This document shows positions 26,132 through 34,572 of a stretch of DNA of 64,000 nt, piece after piece. Position numbers and translations under genes: made by a program. Position 1 is the stretch's first letter. The number at the start of each line of letters is the position of its first letter. Source of the stretch: JAIBCC01 sp963763855 (lineage in GTDB: Bacteria > Acidobacteriota > Blastocatellia > Pyrinomonadales > Pyrinomonadaceae); contig CAVXPU010000005.1 of NCBI GenBank assembly GCA_963763855.1, positions 1,612,001-1,676,000 on the forward strand, in the 5' to 3' direction. The notes under the pieces were generated by a model. That model had not been told where the DNA came from, did not search any database, and saw only the letters and a program-made list of their open reading frames with translations.

Positions 26132-28057
26132 TTGAGTTCAAAAGCAAAACAATTATTATTGTGGGCGATGATTATTTCGAGTGCTGTAATGTTCGTGTAT
26201 TTTATCCAGCGGACGCAGGGTAAAGCTCCGACGGAAATATCTTATGACAAATTGTGGAAACAAATCGAAGATAAAAATGTAAAAGAATTGGACATAAAAC
26301 AAGAGGTTGCAGAGATCACGGATCTGAATGGGGAAAAATCGTTCGCTAAGATTGACTCGAGCGAAGCAACTCGCAAGCCCCTAATCGATGCTGCTAAGGC
26401 GGCTGGAGCGACGACTAAGATCGAGCCGGCTCCGAGCAATTTATGGTTTATTGTTTTAATTAACGCATTGCCAATTTTGCTGATCGTCGGAATTTTGGTA
26501 TTCACATTGCGGCAAATGCAAGCAGGTGGAAATAAAGCACTTAGCTTTGGTAAATCAAAAGCAAAGCTACTCAATAATCAACAAAAGAGAGTTACATTTA
26601 AAGATGTTGCCGGAGTTGAAGAAGCAAAGGACGAATTACAGGAGATCATTGAATTTCTAAAAGATCCGCAAAAATTTCAAAAATTAGGCGGGAGAATTCC
26701 GAAAGGCGTTTTGATGATGGGACCTCCCGGAACAGGGAAAACTTTGCTCGCCAAGGCAGTTGCAGGAGAAGCGAATGTACCGTTCTTCTCGATTTCGGGT
26801 TCTGACTTTGTTGAAATGTTTGTCGGAGTTGGTGCTTCGCGTGTCCGCGATCTTTTCGAACAAGGTAAGAAAAATGCACCTTGTATTATTTTTATTGATG
26901 AAATTGACGCTGTTGGTCGTCATCGCGGTGCCGGACTTGGCGGCGGACACGATGAACGCGAGCAAACTTTGAATCAACTTTTGGTCGAAATGGACGGTTT
27001 TGAATCAAACGACGGCGTGATTTTGATGGCTTCAACTAATCGACCTGACGTTTTGGATCCTGCACTGCTGAGACCAGGACGCTTCGATCGTCAAGTGGTT
27101 GTTTCATACCCGGATGTGCGAGGACGTGAAGGAATTTTGAAGGTTCATACACGGAAAATTCCGCTTGATGACAAGGTTGATGTAAATATTATAGCTCGTG
27201 GAACTCCTGGCTTTACGGGAGCAGATCTAGCAAATTTGGTTAATGAAGCAGCTTTGATTGCGGCTCGTCGTAATAAAAAGGTTGTTTCTCTAAATGACCT
27301 TGAATACGCGAAAGACAAGGTTTTAATGGGACCTGAACGTCGGAGCATGGTTATTTCGGATAAAGAGCGTAGATTGACCGCTATTCATGAAGCGGGACAT
27401 GCACTCGTTGGGATGAATATCGAAGAAAGTGATCCGGTTCATAAAGTTACGATCGTTCCACGTGGACGTGCTTTGGGCGTGACGTTTTATTTACCCGAGG
27501 CTGATGTTTTAGGGAGAACTAAAGAAGAACTTCTCGCAATGATCGCCAATGCGATGGGCGGAAGAATTGCTGAAGAATTATTCATCGGTAGAATCACAAC
27601 AGGTGCTTCAAATGACATCGAAAAAGCAACTGAACTTGCCCGCTCGATGGTTTGCCAATACGGGATGTCGGATTTAGGTCCGCTTGCTTTTGGTAAAAAA
27701 GAAGAGCAGATATTCTTAGGTCGTGAAATTGCCCAGCATCGTGATTTTTCAGAAGACACGGCAATCAAGATCGATCAGGAAGTAAAACGAATCGTTTCTG
27801 AGCAATATGAGAAAGCAAAGGGGATTTTATCTAATAACAAAGAAGCGATGGATCGTTTGGTAACGGCTTTATTGGAATTTGAATCATTAGATTTGAAACA
27901 AATGAAACGAGTAATTGCAGGATTACCGCTTGAAAACGACGAAGAATCAAATACGTTTCCTGAAGGTGGTTCATCGGTAAAAAATGAAGAAGAAGGTAAT
28001 CTGAATCCTTTCAAAAAACCAATCTTGCCGCCAATTACGCCGCCAGCTACCGCTTAG
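26132..28057 (+). CDS. ftsH: ATP-dependent zinc metalloprotease FtsH
   Basis: FtsH is a hexameric inner-membrane AAA+ protease that removes damaged or short-lived proteins. Two membrane segments (about residues 7-25 and 104-125) flank a periplasmic domain. The AAA core has Walker A GPPGTGKT (197-204), Walker B IIFIDEID and the second region of homology (STNRPDVLDPALLRPGRFDR). The zinc site is HEAGH at about residue 420. The start codon is TTG at 26132, supported by GGAGG seven bases upstream. Length 641 aa is normal. It is followed by a clear terminator. Confidence 0.97.
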   Translation: MSSKAKQLLLWAMIISSAVMFVYFIQRTQGKAPTEISYDKLWKQIEDKNVKELDIKQEVAEITDLNGEKSFAKIDSSEATRKPLIDAAKAAGATTKIEPAPSNLWFIVLINALPILLIVGILVFTLRQMQAGGNKALSFGKSKAKLLNNQQKRVTFKDVAGVEEAKDELQEIIEFLKDPQKFQKLGGRIPKGVLMMGPPGTGKTLLAKAVAGEANVPFFSISGSDFVEMFVGVGASRVRDLFEQGKKNAPCIIFIDEIDAVGRHRGAGLGGGHDEREQTLNQLLVEMDGFESNDGVILMASTNRPDVLDPALLRPGRFDRQVVVSYPDVRGREGILKVHTRKIPLDDKVDVNIIARGTPGFTGADLANLVNEAALIAARRNKKVVSLNDLEYAKDKVLMGPERRSMVISDKERRLTAIHEAGHALVGMNIEESDPVHKVTIVPRGRALGVTFYLPEADVLGRTKEELLAMIANAMGGRIAEELFIGRITTGASNDIEKATELARSMVCQYGMSDLGPLAFGKKEEQIFLGREIAQHRDFSEDTAIKIDQEVKRIVSEQYEKAKGILSNNKEAMDRLVTALLEFESLDLKQMKRVIAGLPLENDEESNTFPEGGSSVKNEEEGNLNPFKKPILPPITPPATA

Positions 28058-28075
28058 GTATTGGTAAAAATAAGT

Positions 28076-28117
28076 AAGGATGAAGGATGAGGTTGATTTC
28101 TTCATCCTTTTTCTTTT
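28076..28117 (+). terminator. Terminator after ftsH
   Basis: Ten-bp arms AAGGATGAAG and CTTCATCCTT with a 14-base loop are followed by a T-rich run (TTTCTTTT). It lies between the ftsH stop and the folP start. Confidence 0.8.
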
Positions 28118-28133
28118 GTGATTCAATTGAAAT

Positions 28134-28988
28134 ATGTTTTGGCAAACGTCCCGCAGAAAATTAGACTACAACAGCCCGCTAATAATGGGCATTTTAAACG
28201 TTACTCCTGATTCATTTTCCGATGGCGGAAAGTTTGATAAAGTTGATTCGGCACTCCATCAAGTTGAAAAGATGATCGCGGAAGGCGTTGATATTATTGA
28301 CGTTGGTGGTGAAAGCACTCGTCCGAATAGCGAGAGAATATCTGCCGATGAAGAGAAAAAACGCGTTACTCCGATTATCGAATCGATCTCAAAAACGTTT
28401 GATGTTCCCATTTCTATTGATACCTGTAAATCCGACGTCGCGAACGCTGCTATTGAAGCAGGAGCAGAAATTATCAATGATATTTCCGGACTTAGATTCG
28501 ATGAGAATATTGCCCTGATTTCGGCGAAACATAAGACAGGCTTGATATTAATGCATTCACGCGGTGATTTTGAAACGAGGCATAAGCTTCCTGCGGTTGA
28601 AAATATTTTGGATGACGTTGAACAAGGATTAAATTGGAGCATTGCAAAAGCCACCGATTCAGGCGTAAGAAAGGAGGCGATATCGTTAGATATCGGAATC
28701 GGTTTTAGTAAATCTTTGCAACAAAATCTTGAATTAATCGCAAGACTTTCAGAAATTTGCGTTCTTTTCAAAGAATTTCCGATATTGGTTGGCACATCGC
28801 GTAAGTCTTTTATCGGTAGGATATTAGACGAACCTGATGCTGAAAAGCGATTGTCGGGAAGTCTCGCGAGCGTTGCAATTGCTGTTTGGAACGGTGCAAA
28901 AATTGTTCGCGTTCATGATGTTAAGGAAACTGTTGAAGCGATTAAAATCGCAGAAGCAATAAAAAATTGGAGAGAAATTGATGCTTAG
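28134..28988 (+). CDS. folP: Dihydropteroate synthase
   Basis: FolP joins p-aminobenzoate to the pterin diphosphate in folate synthesis. The pterin-binding signature GILNVTPDSFSDGG is near the N-terminus, and the second signature VDIIDVGGESTRP follows. The sulfonamide-region lysine and the final RVHDV stretch are also present. 284 aa is normal. It overlaps the start of the next gene by 8 bases (the next ATG is at 28981), so the downstream small-protein and lptE-like genes probably share its transcript. Other folate genes in the window (pabB, folK) are not linked to it. Confidence 0.96.
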   Translation: MFWQTSRRKLDYNSPLIMGILNVTPDSFSDGGKFDKVDSALHQVEKMIAEGVDIIDVGGESTRPNSERISADEEKKRVTPIIESISKTFDVPISIDTCKSDVANAAIEAGAEIINDISGLRFDENIALISAKHKTGLILMHSRGDFETRHKLPAVENILDDVEQGLNWSIAKATDSGVRKEAISLDIGIGFSKSLQQNLELIARLSEICVLFKEFPILVGTSRKSFIGRILDEPDAEKRLSGSLASVAIAVWNGAKIVRVHDVKETVEAIKIAEAIKNWREIDA

Positions 28989-29643
28989 AAGAAAATTGTT
29001 TTTTGCTGCGTTATTTATCTTCTTGATTAGCCTTTTGGTTAAAGCGGATGTTCCGCCGCCACAGGATGAAATGCGTGTTTCGACTAATTTACAGATTGTA
29101 ACAAAAGAAGATATTTCTGATTTCAGATTTTTCTTAGAGTTTCCGGGGATTCTCCGAGAAGTTGAAATTAAGAGTAATGGAGCCACCATAATCGAAGCCG
29201 GTGGAGGTGGAGCAAGGTATAGGCGTGGTACTTTATATGCTGTTCCAAAGAAAAATTTGATAGATCTTGGTGATAAACCAACATCTAATCAACTTAGCAC
29301 TTTACTAGATTCTTTGAGTAAAAATACCTTTGAAGGCGGGGTTGAATTACTCAAACATCAATTTGTACACGATATTAGGAAGAGTGAAAGAGATAAATTT
29401 GAATTCCCAACTTACTCGATTGAGCGAGCGGATTCAACGCTCAAGATAAAGGAAAATCTAAAAATTGCACCAAAAATCAGTGAAGAGGAATCAAAACAGA
29501 TGTCGAAAGGAGGGAGTGATTTTGTATTGGGCGGCACGAAAAGAGAATTTACCCCTTTGTTTTACATTCTGGCTGGCGGAATTGTAGTATTTACCTTAGG
29601 CATAATAATTTTCGGAGTTAGGAGAATTAAACGAATTCGTTAA
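28981..29643 (+). CDS. Secreted or periplasmic protein with a C-terminal membrane anchor
   Basis: A 221-aa product (ATG at 28981 with GGAGAG before it) with an N-terminal signal segment (MLRRKLFFAALFIFLISLLVKA) and a strongly hydrophobic C-terminal helix (FYILAGGIVVFTLGIIIFGV) ending in a basic tail (RRIKRIR). This topology puts the middle domain in the periplasm, with both ends at the membrane. No domain is recognised in the middle. Its gene overlaps folP and precedes the lptE-like gene, so an envelope role is plausible. Confidence 0.7.
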   Translation: MLRRKLFFAALFIFLISLLVKADVPPPQDEMRVSTNLQIVTKEDISDFRFFLEFPGILREVEIKSNGATIIEAGGGGARYRRGTLYAVPKKNLIDLGDKPTSNQLSTLLDSLSKNTFEGGVELLKHQFVHDIRKSERDKFEFPTYSIERADSTLKIKENLKIAPKISEEESKQMSKGGSDFVLGGTKREFTPLFYILAGGIVVFTLGIIIFGVRRIKRIR

Positions 29644-29660
29644 ATTTGAATCAAGCTATC

Positions 29661-30212
29661 ATGAAAAAAACTACTCTTTTTGCTTTACTGACGGTTCTAA
29701 TATTTGTTTCGGGATTTACCGAATGCTACAAACCCGTTACAAATTCGGGCTTGCCAAAACGCATTAAAACCGTGGCGGTGCCTGCCTTTCAGTTTGAAGC
29801 CAGAGGCTTTCGTTATCGGGTTGAATCGCGTTTTACGGAATCGGTGATGCGAGAAATCATCAAGCGTGGAAGCGGCATCAAGGTTCAGGGAACTACAAAT
29901 GGTGCGGACGCTGTGATTGAAGGAAGTATCAGGGATTTTAGTTTTTCGGGTGTTCTACTTGATAGAGATGGTCGTGCGAGAGTTTATGAAGTAACGATTG
30001 TCGTAGCTGTCACAGTTAAAGATTTGATGGAAAATCAGGTAATTTACGATAATCAAAATCTTATTTTCCGGGATTCATTTGAATTTTCAAGTGATCCGCG
30101 TTCATTTTTTAATGAAGAAGATCCCGCAGTAGAAAGAATGTCGCGAGCTTTTGCCGAAACCATCGTTTCGACTATTGTAAACGGAATGGGCGTGAAAGAA
30201 GAGAAGAAATAG
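29661..30212 (+). CDS. LptE-like lipopolysaccharide-assembly lipoprotein
   Basis: The 183-aa protein has a signal peptide ending near GFTEC (a weak lipobox with Cys as the lipidation site) and then the LptE family pattern: IKTVAVPAFQFEARGFRYRVESRFTESVMREI, ADAVIEGSIRDFSFS, and a closing RMSRAFAETIVSTIV. LptE plugs the LptD barrel and helps deliver LPS to the outer membrane. An in-frame TTG at 29646 exists, but ATG 29661 begins directly at the basic signal sequence. It is probably in the folP operon. Confidence 0.8.
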   Translation: MKKTTLFALLTVLIFVSGFTECYKPVTNSGLPKRIKTVAVPAFQFEARGFRYRVESRFTESVMREIIKRGSGIKVQGTTNGADAVIEGSIRDFSFSGVLLDRDGRARVYEVTIVVAVTVKDLMENQVIYDNQNLIFRDSFEFSSDPRSFFNEEDPAVERMSRAFAETIVSTIVNGMGVKEEKK

Positions 30213-30289
30213 CTGAAAAACGGAAAAAGACTCAAAAAAAGAAATACAAATATTACTCTATATTTTCCAACCCCACCAAAAAAAAATCT

Positions 30290-31291
30290 ATGAAAATTCT
30301 AACCCGAGAGGATCTCCGCAATCAGTTAAAAAAAGGTGAAATTGCTCCAATGTATTTACTTTTTGGGGCGGAAAAATATTTGCGTAATTTGGCTGCGAAG
30401 GCTGTCACGGAAAAAGTTTTGCATGATTCGCCGCTTCGGGAATTTAATGAAACTGAAGTCAGTCTCAACGATACTGAATTTCTTCACGCAATTTCTTCAG
30501 CCGAACAAATGCCGATGATATCGCCTCGCCGTGTCGTTAAGATCACTGAAATCAACAAATTAAAGGAAGCAGACGAGGACGCTTTGGCTCATTATGTACA
30601 GCGTCCGGCGGAATTTTCGATTGTAATATTTATCGCCGATGAACTAGATAAACGCCGTCGTTTTGCAAAAACTCTTTTGGAAACGTGCGTTTCAGTAGAA
30701 TTTGGAAATCTGTCTGATGATGAATTGATGCAGTGGGCAAGAGTGAAATTGAAGGAATTGAATTCACAAGCCGATGAAAAGGTTTTACGTCAACTCGTTG
30801 CGTTGGTTGGAAATAACGTCTTGAGATTGACGAATGAGATTGAAAAATTGTCCGTTGCGGCACTTCCTGATTCAATAATCAGCTACGAATTAGTGGAAAG
30901 TTTAGTTCCAAATTCGAGAGAATTTACAAATTTTCTGTTAACTGACTATTTACTGGATAAAAAGAGAGTGCATGCTTTACAGACTTTGCAAAAGATTTTG
31001 GACGATGGAGCAGAGCCTTTGATGTTGCTTGGTTTGATCGCGAGTAATTTCCGGAAGCTTTTTTTGGCGAAAGAATTAATGCGGCAAGGTGTTGATAGAA
31101 AAGAGGTTGCACGAACGATTAATTTGCCTTTTTTCAAACAAGATGATTTCTTCGCAAAGGCTCGAGTTGCAGACGTTGAGAAACTTTCGTGGAGTTTGCA
31201 GAGAATTGCAGATGCAGACTTGGCGATTAAAACTTCCAAAGCGACTCCCCGCTTACAAATCGAAATGCTTGTAACCGAATTATCCGCATAG
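30290..31291 (+). CDS. holA: DNA polymerase III subunit delta
   Basis: HolA is the clamp-loader subunit that opens the beta sliding clamp. The family hallmarks are YLLFGAEKYLRNLAAKAV at the N-terminus, the PMISPRRVVKI segment, the sensor region RLTNEIEKLS, and a C-terminal helical domain ending in RLQIEMLVTELS. 333 aa is typical. It is preceded by a 77-base gap and followed by a bidirectional terminator shared with rpsT. Confidence 0.94.
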   Translation: MKILTREDLRNQLKKGEIAPMYLLFGAEKYLRNLAAKAVTEKVLHDSPLREFNETEVSLNDTEFLHAISSAEQMPMISPRRVVKITEINKLKEADEDALAHYVQRPAEFSIVIFIADELDKRRRFAKTLLETCVSVEFGNLSDDELMQWARVKLKELNSQADEKVLRQLVALVGNNVLRLTNEIEKLSVAALPDSIISYELVESLVPNSREFTNFLLTDYLLDKKRVHALQTLQKILDDGAEPLMLLGLIASNFRKLFLAKELMRQGVDRKEVARTINLPFFKQDDFFAKARVADVEKLSWSLQRIADADLAIKTSKATPRLQIEMLVTELSA

Positions 31292-31293
31292 AA

Positions 31294-31334
31294 AAAAGGT
31301 AAAAATAAGTCATGAAAGCTTATTCTTACCTTTT
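31294..31334. terminator. Bidirectional terminator between holA and rpsT
   Basis: Sixteen-bp arms (AAAAGGTAAAAATAAG and CTTATTCTTACCTTTT, one mismatch) enclose a 9-base loop. The T-run is best on the minus strand, so it mainly serves rpsT. Confidence 0.8.
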
Positions 31335-31366
31335 CTAAAGGAGAAAATCGTTTGTGCGGAAAGCTA

Positions 31367-31630
31367 TTAAGCTAATTCTGAAACGTGCGAACTCAAGCGT
31401 GATTTATAGCGAGCCGCCGTATTTCTGTGCAAAATTCCTTTATTAACCGCTTTATCGATTAATGAAACTGTTGGATTCAAAAGTTCTAAACTTAAAGTTT
31501 TGTCTTTTGCCGTTAAAGCTGAACGGAGCTTTTTGATCTGAGTTCTAACGCGGCTACGATTGCTGCGGTTAATAATACGTCGTTTTTCGTTTTGTCTGAC
31601 ACGCTTTTCAGCGGATTTATGATTTGGCAT
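31367..31630 (-). CDS. rpsT: 30S ribosomal protein S20
   Basis: An 87-aa basic helical protein that binds 16S rRNA in the small subunit body. The sequence begins MPNHKSAEKRVRQNEKRR and continues with NRSNRSRVRTQIKKL, the S20 signature; a second basic region (NTAARYKSRLS) near the C-terminus is also conserved. A consensus promoter lies upstream at 31694-31722, and a hairpin terminator downstream. Confidence 0.97.
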   Translation of the reverse strand: MPNHKSAEKRVRQNEKRRIINRSNRSRVRTQIKKLRSALTAKDKTLSLELLNPTVSLIDKAVNKGILHRNTAARYKSRLSSHVSELA

Positions 31631-31693
31631 ATTCTGTTTGTTTCAGTTCCTGATAAATAAAAGTGCTTAATTTCCCCTTTAGAGAAAACGTAG

Positions 31694-31722
31694 ATTGTAA
31701 AATCATTGTCCGCAAGTGTCAA
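31694..31722 (-). promoter_or_regulatory. Sigma-70 promoter of rpsT
   Basis: Reading the minus strand, TTGACA (31722-31717) and TACAAT (31699-31694) are separated by exactly 17 bases. This is a near-perfect housekeeping promoter about 60 bases before the rpsT start. Confidence 0.85.
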
Positions 31723-31733
31723 GTATGATTGGA

Positions 31734-32543
31734 TTATTGCTCAAATTTAGTAATTACGGTGTGCATAATATCAACCAATAAAACTACAATTGGTGGATAA
31801 ACCACAAATTCAAGCTTTAGATTAGCCGAAAAAAGATTTGGAATCATGGATGCGACAAACATTTCCATGGAATTTCCGACTACAATTCCAAAGAATAGGC
31901 TTATAGCAAATCCAATCAGCAAAAAAATAACTACTGAAAACCGAGAATAGGGCTTAACGGGTGACGTATCTTCTTCAAAAACAGAGTCGTGCATTTTTTC
32001 TTTTGAATAAGTAAAACGCTCAAAACCCTCACGTAAAGTTTTAAAAAGCCTCAAGAGTCCAACCGTAAATAGCGTAAGCAAAACAATTTTGCCCAAAATC
32101 GCAGAATTTGACCAAAATGCCGGGCGAAAAACTGCCACGGCAAAAGTTGAAACAAAACAAGCGACTATAGGAAAAATTACCTTGCGAAGTGCCAGACTTT
32201 CATCTCGGTCAGCCGCAATCATTTGGTCAACAATATCGTTATAACGGCGTTCTATTGCCATCTGCCGCAGTTTTTGTGCGTGCGAATTATCCGAATAAAA
32301 AACTGAATCGGTCGAATGAATCAAGCCTTTCGCTTTTGCTAACTGATTATCAAAAAAAGTACGCTCATCTGAATCGCTCAAAACCTCGTAAGCCTTCGCA
32401 ATAATGGCGAAATCTTCGGTCGCTTTTTCGGAATTACCGTTTACATCAGGATGCAGTTTCCTAGCCAAACGGCGGTAAGCTGACTTAATTTCAGCCATTG
32501 AAGCCGTCGGTGAAACCCTCAAAATTTTGTAGTAATTCACCAT
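31734..32543 (-). CDS. J-domain protein with C-terminal membrane segments
   Basis: The 269-aa protein starts with a complete J domain (YYKILRVSP, HPD at about residues 32-34, AYEVLSDSDER). It has no Gly/Phe or zinc-finger region. After a linker with MAIERRYNDIVDQMI the C-terminal half holds about four hydrophobic segments. It should recruit DnaK to the inner membrane. This is distinct from canonical DnaJ. Its client is unknown. It lies just downstream of the frameshifted exbD gene on the same strand. Confidence 0.85.
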   Translation of the reverse strand: MVNYYKILRVSPTASMAEIKSAYRRLARKLHPDVNGNSEKATEDFAIIAKAYEVLSDSDERTFFDNQLAKAKGLIHSTDSVFYSDNSHAQKLRQMAIERRYNDIVDQMIAADRDESLALRKVIFPIVACFVSTFAVAVFRPAFWSNSAILGKIVLLTLFTVGLLRLFKTLREGFERFTYSKEKMHDSVFEEDTSPVKPYSRFSVVIFLLIGFAISLFFGIVVGNSMEMFVASMIPNLFSANLKLEFVVYPPIVVLLVDIMHTVITKFEQ

Positions 32544-32645
32544 TTACCAAATGAAATAAAGATTTGCTGAGAATTTTTGGGTTGTGCGTTGCAACCACTT
32601 TCGAGCAAAATTATAACACAAAAGTTTTTGGCAAAAACACTTTTT

Positions 32646-33102
32646 TTAGTCCAAATTATCAATCTGTAAACCGATCGGACTTGCCCCCGATAATTTAACT
32701 GCGTCAACCACTTTTGCCATCTCTCCATACGGAATATTTTTCGGAGCTTTGATGAAAACTGTCTTTTCAATCTCGTTTGTGCCATCGCGTAAAACTTCAT
32801 TTTCGTGCACGTACCTTAAATGTTTCCGCAAGCTTCGCAATCATACTCTGAGGATCCGCAATTGTTCCAAAGTCTTTTTCACGATTAATTTCAAGCGTGT
32901 AATTGGAGTTGACGCTGACAATCAAAGTATTTGGATTTGGCTTGACTGGGATTTTCGAATTGTCCGGCTCACTTGGAGTTTTGTTTTGAAACCGACTAGG
33001 TTTTAGCGGCGAAATTAACATAAAAATAATCAATAAAACGAGCAGAACATCAATTAGCGGGGTTACGTTGATTTGGGGTTTAACATTTGTTTCTTCAGAC
33101 AT
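32646..33102 (-). pseudogene. ExbD/TolR biopolymer transport protein, frameshifted
   Basis: Two overlapping minus-strand frames together give one ExbD-like protein. The first (from ATG 33102) encodes the membrane segment (INVTPLIDVLLVLLIIFMLIS) and ends at TGA 32797-32799 after LAETFKVRARK. The second (other frame, ending at 32646) continues with NEIEKTVFIKAPKNIPYGEMAKVVDAVK and SPIGLQIDNLD, the conserved ExbD C-terminus. Removing one base from the four-A run (TTTT at 32800-32803 on the plus strand) joins them smoothly as FKVRARNEVLRDG. It is therefore either a sequencing or assembly error or a real disabling frameshift. No exbB/tolQ gene is adjacent. Confidence 0.8.
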
Positions 33103-33168
33103 TTATTTTCTCCTTTTTTTGGGTCTGAATTTTTAGACACCGTTTGAGAGAAAAAGTTCCATTGAAAA

Positions 33169-34461
33169 TTATTGCAAGTCTTCAGTTTTTGCTGATAGTG
33201 CGTTAAGTATTGCCTTTGCTTTAGTTAGAGTTTCTTCATATTCGCTTTGAGGATCGCTGTCTATCACAATTCCGCCGCCAACATTGAAAATCGCCAGCCG
33301 CTCGCGGATAACCATGGTTCGGATCGCCACGCTCAAATCTATCGTTTTATCAAAGTCAATGAAACCAATCGCTCCCATCGAAAGTCCACGCGGAGCGGTT
33401 TCAATCTCGTCAATAATCTTCATGGTACGGATCTTGGGTGCTCCCGTAATAGAACCACAAGGAAACGTCGCACGCAAAATATCTGAGAGACTTATGCTTT
33501 CTCGAAGCTTTCCGGAAACTGTGGAAACAAGGTGAAAAAGGCTTGGATGCTTTTCTAATTCGCAAAGCTTTTCTACTTCTACGCTCCCAAATGCACATAC
33601 TCTTCCTATATCGTTTCGCAATAAATCAACGATCATTATATTTTCCGCACGATCTTTTTCGCTAACTAAAAGTTCGTTTTGTAACTGCCCGTCTTCCTCC
33701 GGATTACTCCCACGCGGACGAGTTCCTTTGATCGGATTGGTTGTAATTATTTTGCCCTCGACCCGAAGAAATCTTTCGGGTGAAGCCGAGATTACAACGT
33801 CATCATTTCGACGGATAAAGGATGAAAAAGGAGCGGGATGATGGTTTCGCAATGATAGGAAGATCTTCTCATGGGTTAGATCTTGCGGGAGAATCGCAGT
33901 TAATTGTTGAGTCAAATTGGTTTGATAGGTGTCGCCTTGGCGAATCAAGTCCTGAATTTTTTCGATGGCGGAAAGATATTCCGATCGACTTAAATTTGAC
34001 TCGACTGATGAATTTGTATACGACTGCGGAAAGTTGTAGGGATTCGCAGATAGAAGAAGGTTTGCAATTTCCTCAAATTTCTTTGCATTGCCTTTCAGAT
34101 AAGTCTCATTGTTATCATAATCATGAATTATTAAAACATCGAAAAGAGCAAGAAAAATGTCGGGCTCAATAGCATTACCAAACCTCGATTTTATCGAATT
34201 TAGTTTCAGACCAAAATCGTAAGAGATTGTTAATATTGATGAAACCTCTTGAGCAGAAATTTTTTGATTGAGTATTATGAGAGTTTCTTCGGCTTCATTT
34301 TCATTGATCTCGACTGTTTCAATTGGTGAAATACCTGCCACCAGAAGATGCGAATTGAGATGCGAAACACCGCAACTATCAAGCAAACAGAGGTTTAGTT
34401 CACTTGGTAAATTGAGCAATCGCTCGACCAATTCATCGGCAGATAGATTTAATCTATGCAT
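33169..34461 (-). CDS. pabB: Aminodeoxychorismate synthase component I
   Basis: PabB converts chorismate with ammonia to aminodeoxychorismate, the precursor of p-aminobenzoate in folate synthesis. The chorismate-utilising core is clear: YQTNLTQQL, PERFLRVEG, the PIKGTRPRG motif and the ITGAPKIRTMKIIDEIE segment at about residues 335-350. 430 aa lies within the family range. The motif PIKGTRPRG and the lack of a regulatory Trp-binding N-terminus favour PabB over TrpE. It stands alone; pabA is not in the window. Confidence 0.88.
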   Translation of the reverse strand: MHRLNLSADELVERLLNLPSELNLCLLDSCGVSHLNSHLLVAGISPIETVEINENEAEETLIILNQKISAQEVSSILTISYDFGLKLNSIKSRFGNAIEPDIFLALFDVLIIHDYDNNETYLKGNAKKFEEIANLLLSANPYNFPQSYTNSSVESNLSRSEYLSAIEKIQDLIRQGDTYQTNLTQQLTAILPQDLTHEKIFLSLRNHHPAPFSSFIRRNDDVVISASPERFLRVEGKIITTNPIKGTRPRGSNPEEDGQLQNELLVSEKDRAENIMIVDLLRNDIGRVCAFGSVEVEKLCELEKHPSLFHLVSTVSGKLRESISLSDILRATFPCGSITGAPKIRTMKIIDEIETAPRGLSMGAIGFIDFDKTIDLSVAIRTMVIRERLAIFNVGGGIVIDSDPQSEYEETLTKAKAILNALSAKTEDLQ

Positions 34462-34572
34462 AGAAACTTAAAAGATTAGCATAAAAGTTCACCTCGATAT
34501 CAGCAAAAGCATTTATCATTTTTGCTATCCGTGTTAATCTTTTGCAATCAAAAATCTACTTTCTAATCAAAT

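Noticed and set aside
32646..32840. Separate small protein encoded by the second exbD frame
   Set aside because: Its sequence is the conserved C-terminus of ExbD and its first residues are only the other frame of the upstream half. A frameshift explains it better.
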